A stretch of 64,000 bases of DNA from Actinospineispora eucalypti (GTDB lineage: Bacteria; Actinomycetota; Actinomycetes; Mycobacteriales; Pseudonocardiaceae): NCBI GenBank assembly GCA_014208095.1, contig JACHMT010000003.1, positions 62,001-126,000 on the forward strand. Direction: 5' to 3'. The position numbers were made by a program, and so were the translations under genes. Every line of letters begins with the position of its first letter. Positions within the stretch are counted from its first letter, which is position 1. A model generated the notes under the pieces. It was not told where the DNA came from and did not search any database. It saw only the letters and a program-made list of their open reading frames with translations. Positions 1 through 6,607 of the stretch are shown here, in pieces.

Positions 1-303
1 GCCGGATTCGAACTGTTCCATTGCGCGGCCGAACCGGCTGACCAACTGCGCCTCCTCGGCCAGGTGGTCCCGGCAGAGCGCGACCAGCGCCGGATACCCC
101 TTCAGTCCGAGCGTCGAGGCGAACCTGACCAGCGAGGACTGGTGCACGTCGGCCACCTTGGCCATGTCGGCGATGCTGCGGAACGCGGTGCCGCCGGGGT
201 CGGTGAGCAGCACGGTGGCGATGCGCCGCTGACCGGACGCGAAGCCGTCCATCCGCTCCTGAAGGGCCGAACGTAACTCGGCATAGCTCGTCGGTGCGCT
301 CAA
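1..303 (-). CDS. MurR/RpiR-family transcriptional regulator, N-terminal part
   Basis: The frame covers 101 codons and runs off the left edge, so only the N-terminal DNA-binding half is present. The residues match the RpiR helix-turn-helix pattern: 'SIADMAKVADVHQSS', then 'VRFASTLGLKGYPAL' (family form: IA..A.VS..TVVRF...LG..GY.eL). RpiR proteins usually carry a C-terminal SIS domain that binds a phosphosugar; that part lies outside the window. The start is a TTG at 303 preceded 9 bases upstream by an excellent ribosome binding site, AGGAGAGGGGG. The first in-frame ATG would cut into the domain. The gene is divergent from the permease and shares its 290-bp upstream region, so it is the natural candidate regulator of that permease or of dhaKL. 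The ligand cannot be inferred. Confidence 0.8.
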   Translation of the reverse strand, partial: MSAPTSYAELRSALQERMDGFASGQRRIATVLLTDPGGTAFRSIADMAKVADVHQSSLVRFASTLGLKGYPALVALCRDHLAEEAQLVSRFGRAMEQFESG

Positions 304-340
304 GCCGGCAATCCCCCTCTCCTGGCAATCGATTTCACGC

Positions 341-545
341 AACAATACTTGCGCATCGCAAGCGGGTGGTCTCGGTGCTGATCCCGGAGGAGGCCGGTGG
401 CGTCCCCGACGCGGACCGACTGGACCGCGCCCTGCCCTGGATCGCCGAGTCGTTCACCCTGCCGCGTGAGGCTTTGTCCGAGCCGTGAAGACCCCTTGAC
501 GAAACAATAGTTGCGCCGCCACGATATTGCTCAACTTGAATTGAG
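341..545. promoter_or_regulatory. Divergent promoter region with repeated AACAATAnTTGCGC boxes
   Basis: Between the regulator and the permease, a 14-base box occurs twice in the same orientation with one mismatch: AACAATACTTGCGC (341-354) and AACAATAGTTGCGC (503-516). The first copy sits inside a small palindrome, GCAA-N6-TTGC. A third dyad, CTCAA-N6-TTGAG, lies at 530-545, nearer the permease. Such A/T-rich boxes stand out in this GC-rich DNA and are plausible operators for the adjacent RpiR-type protein. The assignment is inference. Confidence 0.45.
366..488 (+). other. Possible 40-codon ORF or remnant of a deleted gene
   Basis: A GTG-initiated frame encodes about 40 residues (start VVSVLIPEEAGG, end REALSEP) with strongly G/C-rich third positions, which looks like real actinobacterial coding sequence rather than spacer. 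I see no convincing ribosome binding site and do not recognise the peptide. It lies between two copies of the repeated box. It could be the 3' end of a gene whose front was deleted, a small protein, or chance. Confidence 0.25.
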
Positions 546-593
546 TGTGGCTGACACCGCGGCACTGCTGTTGTCAACCCGGAGGGGGTAACC

Positions 594-2012
594 ATGGCCA
601 CGCATCTACCGTCGAGCGGCACGGGTCTGAAGGCCGCGTTGAGCAGTCGGCAGTTGACGATGATCGGTATCGGTGGGGTGATCGGTGCTGGTTTGTTTGT
701 GGGTAGTGGGAAGGCGATCAACGCGACGGGTCCGGGTGTGGTGTTTGTGTATGCCGCGGTCGGGGTGCTGATCGTGTTGGTGATGCGGATGTTGGCGGAG
801 TTGGCGGTGGCGGCGCCGGATACCGGGTCGTTCTCCGCGTACGCCACCCGGGAACTCGGCCCGTGGGCCGGTCTGGCGGTGGGGTGGTTGTACGCCTATC
901 ACTGGTGGGTGATCGTGGCGTTCGAGGCGGTGGCCGGGGCGGCGATCGCGGGCAAGCTCGTGCCGGGCGTGCCGAACTGGCTGTCCGCGTTGGTGTTCAT
1001 GGTGTTCTTGACGGCGGTGAACCTGGCGGCGGTGTCGTCGTTCGGCCGGTTCGAGTTCTGGTTCGCGCTGATCAAGGTCGCGTCGATCGTGTTGTTCATC
1101 GTGATCGGCCTGATCGTGATTGTCGGGTTGTTGCCGCATGTGCCGGCGCCGGGGATGAGCAATTTGACGGGGCACGGTGGGTGGTTGCCGCATGGGTTCG
1201 GGGCGTTGTTGCCGGCGGCGTTGACGGTGTTCCTGTCGTATTTCGGTACCGAGTTGGTGACGGTGGCGGCGGGTGAGTCGGTGAATCCGGCGGAGACGGT
1301 GCGCCGGTCGCTGCGGAGTGTGGCGACGCGGATCATCGTGTTCTATGTGGGGTCGATCGCGGTGGTGGTCACCCTGTTGCCGGCGTCCTCGACCGAGGTG
1401 ACCGCGTCGCCGTATACGGCGGTGTTGACCCGGCTGGGTATCCCCGGCGCGGCGTTGATCATGAATTTGATCGTGTTGACCGCGGTGTTGTCGTGTTTGA
1501 ACTCGGGGATCTACTCGTCGTCGCGGATGATGTTCTCGATGGCCCGTCGGGGTGAGGCGCCGGCCGCGTTGCGGAAGGTCAACGCGCAAGGGGTGCCGAC
1601 TCGTGCGGTGTGGATTTGCGCGGGGGCGGGGTTCGTGGCGGTGTTGGCGAACTACTTCCTGCCCACCGATGTGGTGTTCAGCTTCCTTTTGGCCTCGGCC
1701 GGCGCGGTCGCGGTGGTCGTCTACCTGTGTGTGGCGGTGACGCAGATCGCGTGCCGGCGGCGGTTGGGTGCGGAGGGTGTGGCGGCGTTGCCGGTGCGGA
1801 TGTGGGCCTACCCGTGGCTGTCCGGGCTGACCCTGGTGCTGTTGGTGGGTGTGGTGATCGGGATGGTGTTCGATCCGGCCAGTCACAAACCGCTGTACCT
1901 GACCGGCCTGGCCACGTTCGTCGCGGTCGGCGCCGGACTGATCTGGCAACGCCGGCAGGTCCGCGCCGAGCAGCAGCTTCGCGCCGAGGTACTCGCCGGG
2001 GACGTCGACTGA
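594..2012 (+). CDS. Amino-acid permease (APC superfamily, GABA/aromatic permease type)
   Basis: The 472-residue protein is an inner-membrane amino-acid/proton symporter by family. Near the N-terminus it has the APC TM1 signature 'IGIGGVIGAGLFVGSG'; about 12 hydrophobic segments follow, with 'AGESVNPAETVRRS' and 'SGIYSSSRMMFSMA' as in GabP/AroP/AnsP-type permeases. Length is normal (450-480). The ATG at 594 follows GGAGGGGG (581-588) at ideal spacing. The substrate cannot be read from sequence; GABA, asparagine or an aromatic amino acid are all possible. A response-regulator gene begins 2 bases after the stop, so the two are probably cotranscribed. Third positions here are richer in G and T (GTG, TTG, GGT) than in the C-rich genes around, which may mark separate ancestry. 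Confidence 0.9.
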   Translation: MATHLPSSGTGLKAALSSRQLTMIGIGGVIGAGLFVGSGKAINATGPGVVFVYAAVGVLIVLVMRMLAELAVAAPDTGSFSAYATRELGPWAGLAVGWLYAYHWWVIVAFEAVAGAAIAGKLVPGVPNWLSALVFMVFLTAVNLAAVSSFGRFEFWFALIKVASIVLFIVIGLIVIVGLLPHVPAPGMSNLTGHGGWLPHGFGALLPAALTVFLSYFGTELVTVAAGESVNPAETVRRSLRSVATRIIVFYVGSIAVVVTLLPASSTEVTASPYTAVLTRLGIPGAALIMNLIVLTAVLSCLNSGIYSSSRMMFSMARRGEAPAALRKVNAQGVPTRAVWICAGAGFVAVLANYFLPTDVVFSFLLASAGAVAVVVYLCVAVTQIACRRRLGAEGVAALPVRMWAYPWLSGLTLVLLVGVVIGMVFDPASHKPLYLTGLATFVAVGAGLIWQRRQVRAEQQLRAEVLAGDVD

Positions 2013-2014
2013 CG

Positions 2015-2770
2015 ATGCACATCCTGGTCGTCGAGGAGGACCAAGAGCAGGGGCGCGCCCTGGTCGACACGCTCGGCTGGGGCGGCCACAGCATCATCTG
2101 GTGCCAGCGGGACGCCATCGGCTACACCTGTTACCTGAACACCGATGCGATCCTGGTCGACGTCGGGCTGCGCACCGACCTGGACACGCTCGACCGCCTG
2201 CACCAGATCAGCCCGGCTCCGGTGCTGATACTGGTCGCCCATGCCGACGTGGCTGCCCTGCGGGAGGCCGCGCCCACCGACGAGTACCTGGTCAAGCCGG
2301 TCGACGCGAACCAGCTGCTGCGCAAGCTGGAGCAGATCGTGCACCAGGCAGCGCTGCGGGCGAACCGGGTGGTCACCGCGCTGGACGTGACGGTCGACCT
2401 CGAGGCCCGGGCGGTCTGGGTCGGCGAGCAAACGGTGCTGCTCACCGCCAAGGAGTTCGAGGTGCTCTCCATCCTCGCCCGCCACGCGGGTCAGGTGGTC
2501 AGCCGGCGCAACATCGAGGAAGCGGTGTGGGGCACGATGAACAACTCCACATCCCGGTCCCTCAACGTGCACATGACCACGCTCCGCGCCAAGATCAACC
2601 GGCCGGCGCTGATCCAGACCATCCACGGGTTCGGCTACCGCTTCGGCGCCCCCTCACCCGGTCCCGTGGCGAAGAGTCCCGACGGGGCCAGCGCGCCCAC
2701 CCGCACCTACCTCTTGTCCTCTGCCGACCCGAGCCCGGACCGCGGCCGCCCGCACGCAAACACCGCTTAG
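2015..2770 (+). CDS. OmpR/PhoB-type response regulator
   Basis: The 251-residue protein has an N-terminal receiver domain (about 1-110) and a C-terminal winged helix (about 125-220, ending 'LIQTIHGFGYRFG'). The receiver keeps acidic residues E7, E8 and D9, the presumed phospho-acceptor D49 in 'ILVDVGL', and K94 in 'LVKP'. The usual Ser/Thr switch position looks like Ala. The winged helix has the family's 'LLTAKEFEVLSILARHAGQVVSR' pattern. A Pro/Ser-rich tail of about 30 residues follows. No histidine kinase is encoded in the window, so it is an orphan here. The gene starts 2 bases after the permease stop, suggesting cotranscription and control of transport or a linked process. Confidence 0.85.
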   Translation: MHILVVEEDQEQGRALVDTLGWGGHSIIWCQRDAIGYTCYLNTDAILVDVGLRTDLDTLDRLHQISPAPVLILVAHADVAALREAAPTDEYLVKPVDANQLLRKLEQIVHQAALRANRVVTALDVTVDLEARAVWVGEQTVLLTAKEFEVLSILARHAGQVVSRRNIEEAVWGTMNNSTSRSLNVHMTTLRAKINRPALIQTIHGFGYRFGAPSPGPVAKSPDGASAPTRTYLLSSADPSPDRGRPHANTA

Positions 2771-2807
2771 AGCGTGTCCCGCGGATCTGGCTGGGTTCAG
2801 TCTCGCG

Positions 2808-3488
2808 TTAGCTTGCCATGGCGCACGGCGAGGCCAGGCGGTAGCCCTCGCCGCGCACGGTCTGGATCACGCGCGGGCGGCCGATCTTGCCGCGCAGCGC
2901 GTTGATGTGCACGTACAGGCTCTGGTCGGCCCCGTACCAGGAGTCGCCCCAGATGCGCGAGATCAACGCGTTCTTGGGGCACACCGCGCCGTAATGCTCG
3001 GCCAGCAGCGCGAGGATCTGGTACTGCCTGTTCGTCAGCTGCAGCGTCCGGCCCGCCACCGTGATGGTCCGGCCCCGGAAGTTGATCGTGACGTCGTCCA
3101 GCAGCAGCTTGTCCGGCGGGTCCGGTTCGCGGGTACGGCTGCGTCGAAGCATGTCCAGCCGTGCGACCAGCGCGGCGGCCCGGTACGGCTTGCACAGGAA
3201 CTCGTTCACCCCGGCGCGCAGCGCGAGGACGTGTCGGCCGGTCTCCGGCGTGTCCACCAGGGCGACGATCGGGACGTCGCTCCTGGCTCGGATGGCCCGA
3301 CAGACCCCCACGCTGCCGGCGGCCAGGTCGTCCGCGGCGAAGCCGACAAGCACCGCATCGATGTGCCGGAGCGATTCGAACACGGCCCGGGCCGTCCGTG
3401 CGCTCCGCAGGTCCACCGAGCTGCTCCGCAACTCCCCCGCAAGCGTGTCGACGACGCGGTTGCCCTTGGCGATGACCAGGATCTTCAT
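2808..3488 (-). CDS. Atypical OmpR-like response regulator lacking the phospho-acceptor Asp
   Basis: The 226-residue protein has a receiver-like domain (1-115) and an OmpR winged helix (about 130-222; 'LTNRQYQILALLAEHYG', 'VIQTVRGEGYRLA'). In the receiver the acidic pair is replaced by A7-K8-G9-N10 and the phospho-acceptor position is G49 ('AVLVGFA'). Only the conserved K100-P101 remains. It cannot be phosphorylated in the normal way and probably works as a constitutive or ligand-sensing atypical regulator. It starts 4 bases after the dhaL stop, so it is the third gene of a dhaK-dhaL-regulator operon and may control it. Its 3' end faces the other response regulator across 37 bases with no clear terminator hairpin. 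Confidence 0.85.
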   Translation of the reverse strand: MKILVIAKGNRVVDTLAGELRSSSVDLRSARTARAVFESLRHIDAVLVGFAADDLAAGSVGVCRAIRARSDVPIVALVDTPETGRHVLALRAGVNEFLCKPYRAAALVARLDMLRRSRTREPDPPDKLLLDDVTINFRGRTITVAGRTLQLTNRQYQILALLAEHYGAVCPKNALISRIWGDSWYGADQSLYVHINALRGKIGRPRVIQTVRGEGYRLASPCAMAS

Positions 3489-3492
3489 CGGT

Positions 3493-4134
3493 TCACGCGT
3501 GCTGGGGTATCGCGGTGACGAACAGGTCGGCGATCAGCACCGCCCCCGGGTCGGGGCTGCCGTGTGCCGCCTCGCCGACGTAGCTGGCGCGACCCCTGCG
3601 GCCCAGCAGCTCGGCGGTTGACTCGGCGCCCCGGCGGGCGGCGTCGGCCGCGTCGGCCAGGGCGCTCGTCAGCCCCGTGCCGAGGGCGGCGGCGGTGGCC
3701 AGGGCGTCGGCGGCCGGCACCATGGCGTCCACCATCGTGCGGTCCCCGACCTGGGCCTTGCCCAACCGCTGCACCTTCTCGGTGGCAGCCCGGACACCGG
3801 CGGCGAAGGCCTCGGTAGTGGCGCCTTCGGCCAGGTGCTTGCCCAGCTCACGGAACCAAGCGCCGAGCAGCGGACCGCAGGTGCCGCCAGTGGTCAGGAA
3901 CCCGGCGGACACTCGGTGCATGACGCCGCCGGCGGTGTCCGGCGGTCGCTCGGTGATCTTCTGCCGGGCGCGGACCAGCGCGGTGTCCACGTTGGTGCCG
4001 AAGTCGCCGTCGCCGGCGCGGCGGTCGAGCTCGGTGAAGTCGACCTTCGCCTTCTGGACGTGGGTGGCGAACCGGTCGATCCAAGCCAACGCTTCGTCCA
4101 GGGTCATCTGCCGGGTGCGTTCCACGGTGCTCAC
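3493..4134 (-). CDS. dhaL: Dihydroxyacetone kinase subunit L, ADP/ATP-binding
   Basis: DhaL carries the nucleotide used to phosphorylate dihydroxyacetone held by DhaK. The Mg-nucleotide aspartates are present as D37, D42 and D44 in 'LDRRAGDGDFGTN', with 'GGTCGPLLGAWF' and 'GDRTMVDAM' downstream, all family signatures. With the GTG at 4134 the protein has 213 residues, the normal length. This start overlaps the dhaK stop as GTGA, implying translational coupling; an upstream ATG at 4170 would overlap dhaK by 40 bases and add an unconserved arm. A separate dhaL next to dhaK usually means the PTS-dependent enzyme, but the phosphoryl donor protein DhaM is not encoded here. Confidence 0.93.
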   Translation of the reverse strand: MSTVERTRQMTLDEALAWIDRFATHVQKAKVDFTELDRRAGDGDFGTNVDTALVRARQKITERPPDTAGGVMHRVSAGFLTTGGTCGPLLGAWFRELGKHLAEGATTEAFAAGVRAATEKVQRLGKAQVGDRTMVDAMVPAADALATAAALGTGLTSALADAADAARRGAESTAELLGRRGRASYVGEAAHGSPDPGAVLIADLFVTAIPQHA

Positions 4135-5132
4135 CAGGTCACCGCCGGGGTGCGGACCGGGGCGTCCCACAGGTCCAGGAACCGGTCGTCCGCCTTGGTC
4201 AGGGTGATCGAGCAGCCGGCCATGTCCAGCGCGGTCACGTACGGGCCGACCAGCGAGCGGACCACCCGGATGCCGCGCGCGGCCAGCTGGTGCACCACGG
4301 CGCGGTGCGCGATGTGCAGCTCCAGCGGGTGGGTGGAGCCGAGGCCGTTGGTGATGGCCAGCACCTCGTCGCCCCTGGTCAGGCCCACGGCCTCGACGAT
4401 CGGTCCGACTACCGAGTCGACCAGGTCGTCGGCGGTGGCGAACGGGACCCTCCCCCGGCCCCGTTCACCGTGGATGCCGACGCCCATCTCCACCTCGTGG
4501 TCGGCCAGCTCGAACGACGGCTGCATCTGGTCCGGCTGGGTGCAGCCGGTGAGCGCGAAGGCCATCGTGCGGGACCGGGCGACCACGCCCCTGCCGATCG
4601 CGAGCACCTCCTCGTGGCTGGCGCCGCGTTCGGCCGCGGCTCCGCAGGCCTTGTGCACCGCGATCACCGCGGCCGTGCCCCGCCTGCCGGGGCCGTCGTC
4701 ATCGCCGTCGGTGGCCAGGTCGTCGTCCACCAGGATGTGCCCGACCCGCAGCCCGTCGTCGGCCAGGGTCTCCTCGGCGATCTCGAAGTTCAGCACGTCA
4801 CCGGTGTAGTTCTTCACCACCAGGATCGCGCCGGCGTCGTGCGCGACGGCCCGGGTGGCGGCGATGATCTGCTCGGTGGTCGGGCTGGCGAACACCGCGC
4901 CCGGCACCGCCGCGTCCAGCATTCCGGTGCCGACGAACCCGCTGTGCAGCGGCTCGTGCCCCGATCCCCCGCCGGAGGCCAGCGCCACCTTGCTCGGGCC
5001 GGCCAGCTCGGCGCGCCGGACGAAGCTGGGCGTGCGGTTCCACCGGACCAGTCCGGGATGGGCCAGCTCGAGCCCCTCCAGCGCCTCGTCAACGAAGTCC
5101 AGGGGCTTGTTGAGGAGTTTCCGGCCGCTCAT
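4131..5132 (-). CDS. dhaK: Dihydroxyacetone kinase subunit K, substrate-binding
   Basis: The 333-residue protein binds dihydroxyacetone covalently through a histidine. 'GGGSGHEP' (H59), D112 in 'NYTGDVLNFE' and the hemiaminal-forming H221 in 'GVGIHGERG' match the known catalytic residues of the family, and length is normal. The ATG at 5132 follows AAGGGAGAG. An Asp-rich insertion ('TDGDDDGPG', about residues 141-149) is a small variation. It is the first gene of a dhaK-dhaL-response-regulator operon. The 111-bp upstream region holds two tandem palindromes, so expression is probably controlled by a dimeric regulator. The pathway feeds glycerol-derived dihydroxyacetone into glycolysis. Confidence 0.95.
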   Translation of the reverse strand: MSGRKLLNKPLDFVDEALEGLELAHPGLVRWNRTPSFVRRAELAGPSKVALASGGGSGHEPLHSGFVGTGMLDAAVPGAVFASPTTEQIIAATRAVAHDAGAILVVKNYTGDVLNFEIAEETLADDGLRVGHILVDDDLATDGDDDGPGRRGTAAVIAVHKACGAAAERGASHEEVLAIGRGVVARSRTMAFALTGCTQPDQMQPSFELADHEVEMGVGIHGERGRGRVPFATADDLVDSVVGPIVEAVGLTRGDEVLAITNGLGSTHPLELHIAHRAVVHQLAARGIRVVRSLVGPYVTALDMAGCSITLTKADDRFLDLWDAPVRTPAVTW

Positions 5133-5170
5133 CCGCTCTCCCTTGAGAAGTTGCCGCTGTTCGACATAAT

Positions 5171-5204
5171 CGAAAAGACTTCGTTAATACCGAAGCTACT
5201 TCGG
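5171..5204. promoter_or_regulatory. Two tandem CGAA-N5-TTCG palindromes upstream of dhaK
   Basis: CGAAAAGACTTCG (5171-5183) and CGAAGCTACTTCG (5191-5203) share identical half-sites and spacer length, with centres exactly 20 bp apart (two helical turns). The second extends to a perfect 6-bp dyad, CCGAAG-N3-CTTCGG (5190-5204). They lie about 40-70 bases before the dhaK start, over the probable promoter. Spacing on one helix face suggests cooperative binding of two dimers. Candidate binders in the window are the RpiR-type protein and the two response regulators. Confidence 0.6.
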
Positions 5205-5243
5205 ACGGTACGGGAGAGACCCGCGGCACACAAGGGCTCGGCC

Positions 5244-5861
5244 TCATCGGCGCGGGGTGAGGAATCGGTACAGAAAAGTGCTGACCAGTGGCGGCCCGAC
5301 GCAGATGGTCGCGGTGTGGTGGTCCAGGGTGACGACGCCGGCCAGGCGGTTGTGAAGGTCCAGTGCGGGAGCCCCGCTGGCGCCGGGGCCGAGCAGCATG
5401 CGCACCGCGAAGTCGGCGCCGTCCGTGCCGACCACCGGCCCGTGGTTGACGCTCCAGTACCCGCCCGGGTAACCCGGCACCACGAGGTGCTCCCCAGGGC
5501 TGACCGGATCGCCACGCGGCGACACCGCCGGCCCGGGCAGCCCCGGCACGGTGAGCAGCGCCAGGTCGACGGTGCTCAGCGCGTGATCCACCGGGCCGCC
5601 GGTGAGGTGTTCGGCGTACCGCTGGGAGCGGCGGGCCAGCTCGCCGGCGTCCCGGTACCCGGCGAGCGGCAGGCTCTGAACCGCCGCTACCGGATAGCGG
5701 GCGTGCTCGCCGACACTCAACGTCGCCGGGCCGTCCCTGGTGATGACATGCAGCGCGGTCAGTGCCAGCCCGGGCGCGACCACGGTGGCGGTGCCGATCA
5801 CGCCGCCCGGGTTGCGCACCGGCAGCACCCTTCGGCGCAGCCGGCGCGAGTTGAGCCTCAC
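5244..5861 (-). CDS. Small cytoplasmic trypsin-like serine protease
   Basis: The 205-residue protein has a complete chymotrypsin-fold triad: H38 in 'ALTALHVI', D99 in 'VDLALLTV' and S162 in 'GPGASGAPALD' (GxSGxP type). It has no signal peptide or membrane segment; the N-terminus is Arg-rich. The GTG at 5861 overlaps the preceding stop as GTGA, so it is translated with the 249-residue protein and the giant frame. Longer frames upstream give Arg/Pro-rich sequence typical of a wrong frame. Position and coupling suggest its substrate is the giant protein or something handled by it. Trypsin-like domains inside the giant protein are distant relatives. Confidence 0.8.
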   Translation of the reverse strand: MRLNSRRLRRRVLPVRNPGGVIGTATVVAPGLALTALHVITRDGPATLSVGEHARYPVAAVQSLPLAGYRDAGELARRSQRYAEHLTGGPVDHALSTVDLALLTVPGLPGPAVSPRGDPVSPGEHLVVPGYPGGYWSVNHGPVVGTDGADFAVRMLLGPGASGAPALDLHNRLAGVVTLDHHTATICVGPPLVSTFLYRFLTPRR

Positions 5862-6607
5862 CGGTCGACCCCGCGGGCCGGGATCGGGTAGAGGTTGACC
5901 AGCTCGTGGCCCTTCCCGCGCCGGTTGGTCACCAGCTCCAGCCGGTTGGTGGCGTCGCCGGACACCCCGGAGCCGGCCGCGATCGGCGCCTGGAAACTGG
6001 CCCGGTGGATGCCCAGCCCGCCGAGCTGGTGGGTGCCGTCGGCGTGCCGCCACGCCTCGGCCATCAGTTCGAACAGGAACCTGGCCGGGTCGGGGCTGGC
6101 CGGCAGCCAGGTTCCCGCCATCGAGGTCAGCCGAGACACGGTGTACCCGAGCTCACCCGCGCCGAGGGTGGCCTCTCCATCGGGTGCCGGTCCGACCCGC
6201 CGCCCGATGATCAACAGCGGCGAGCGCAGCCCGCGCCCGGGCAGCCGCAGCCGCATCCGCCCTCGCCGGTACTCGGGCAGGAAACCGGCGGCGATCGGCT
6301 GGTGGGGCAGGCAGTACACCAGCTCGCCCGCTCGGGTGGGTTGAATGCCCAGGTGCAGGGCGTAGTCCATGGTGGCGCGCAGCTCGGTCTCGGACACCCC
6401 GAGTTCGCGGCACAACCAGATCAACGGGGCGCAGTCCACGCCGAACTCGGCCAGTCGCTGGCACACCAAGTCGGCCAGCCGCAGGTAGGTGAGGGCCGGA
6501 TGCGAGCGCACCGGCCGGGTGTAGGTGAAGGTAGACAACGACGGATCCTTTCCCGGACGGGTGGGTGGGCGGAAACCGCGTCGCCGGGGTGGGGCGCGGG
6601 CGCTCAC
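5858..6607 (-). CDS. Uncharacterised protein with N-terminal helix-turn-helix-like region
   Basis: The GTG at 6607 overlaps the stop of the giant frame (GTGA) behind a GGGGGTGG element, giving 249 residues. An alternative TTG at about 6538, after AAAGGA, would drop the Arg/Pro-rich first 23 residues and begin 'STFTYTRP'. Residues about 40-95 read like a winged helix ('LCRELGVSETELRATMDYALHLG'). The rest is mixed alpha/beta with 'LRSPLLIIGRRVG' and 'DATNRLELVTNRRG'. There is no signal peptide, membrane helix or recognisable catalytic motif. Winged-helix units are abundant in the giant protein, so this may be a detached module or partner of it. I do not recognise the family. Confidence 0.65.
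   Translation of the reverse strand: MSARAPPRRRGFRPPTRPGKDPSLSTFTYTRPVRSHPALTYLRLADLVCQRLAEFGVDCAPLIWLCRELGVSETELRATMDYALHLGIQPTRAGELVYCLPHQPIAAGFLPEYRRGRMRLRLPGRGLRSPLLIIGRRVGPAPDGEATLGAGELGYTVSRLTSMAGTWLPASPDPARFLFELMAEAWRHADGTHQLGGLGIHRASFQAPIAAGSGVSGDATNRLELVTNRRGKGHELVNLYPIPARGVDR

Noticed and set aside
606..1949. 447-codon minus-strand frame opposite the permease
   Set aside because: The sequence is dominated by Arg, His and Gln with no family features; the plus-strand frame is a clear permease.
2771..2807. Terminator between the convergent response regulators
   Set aside because: Only 37 bases; I could not find a stable GC hairpin followed by a T-rich tract.
4135..4170. ATG at 4170 as the dhaL start
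   Set aside because: It overlaps dhaK by 40 bases and adds residues not seen in the family; the GTG at 4134 gives the usual length.
5862..6053. Earlier start for the small protease
   Set aside because: The extra N-terminal residues are Arg/Pro/Gln-rich and overlap the upstream gene. The GTG at 5861 with GTGA overlap is better.
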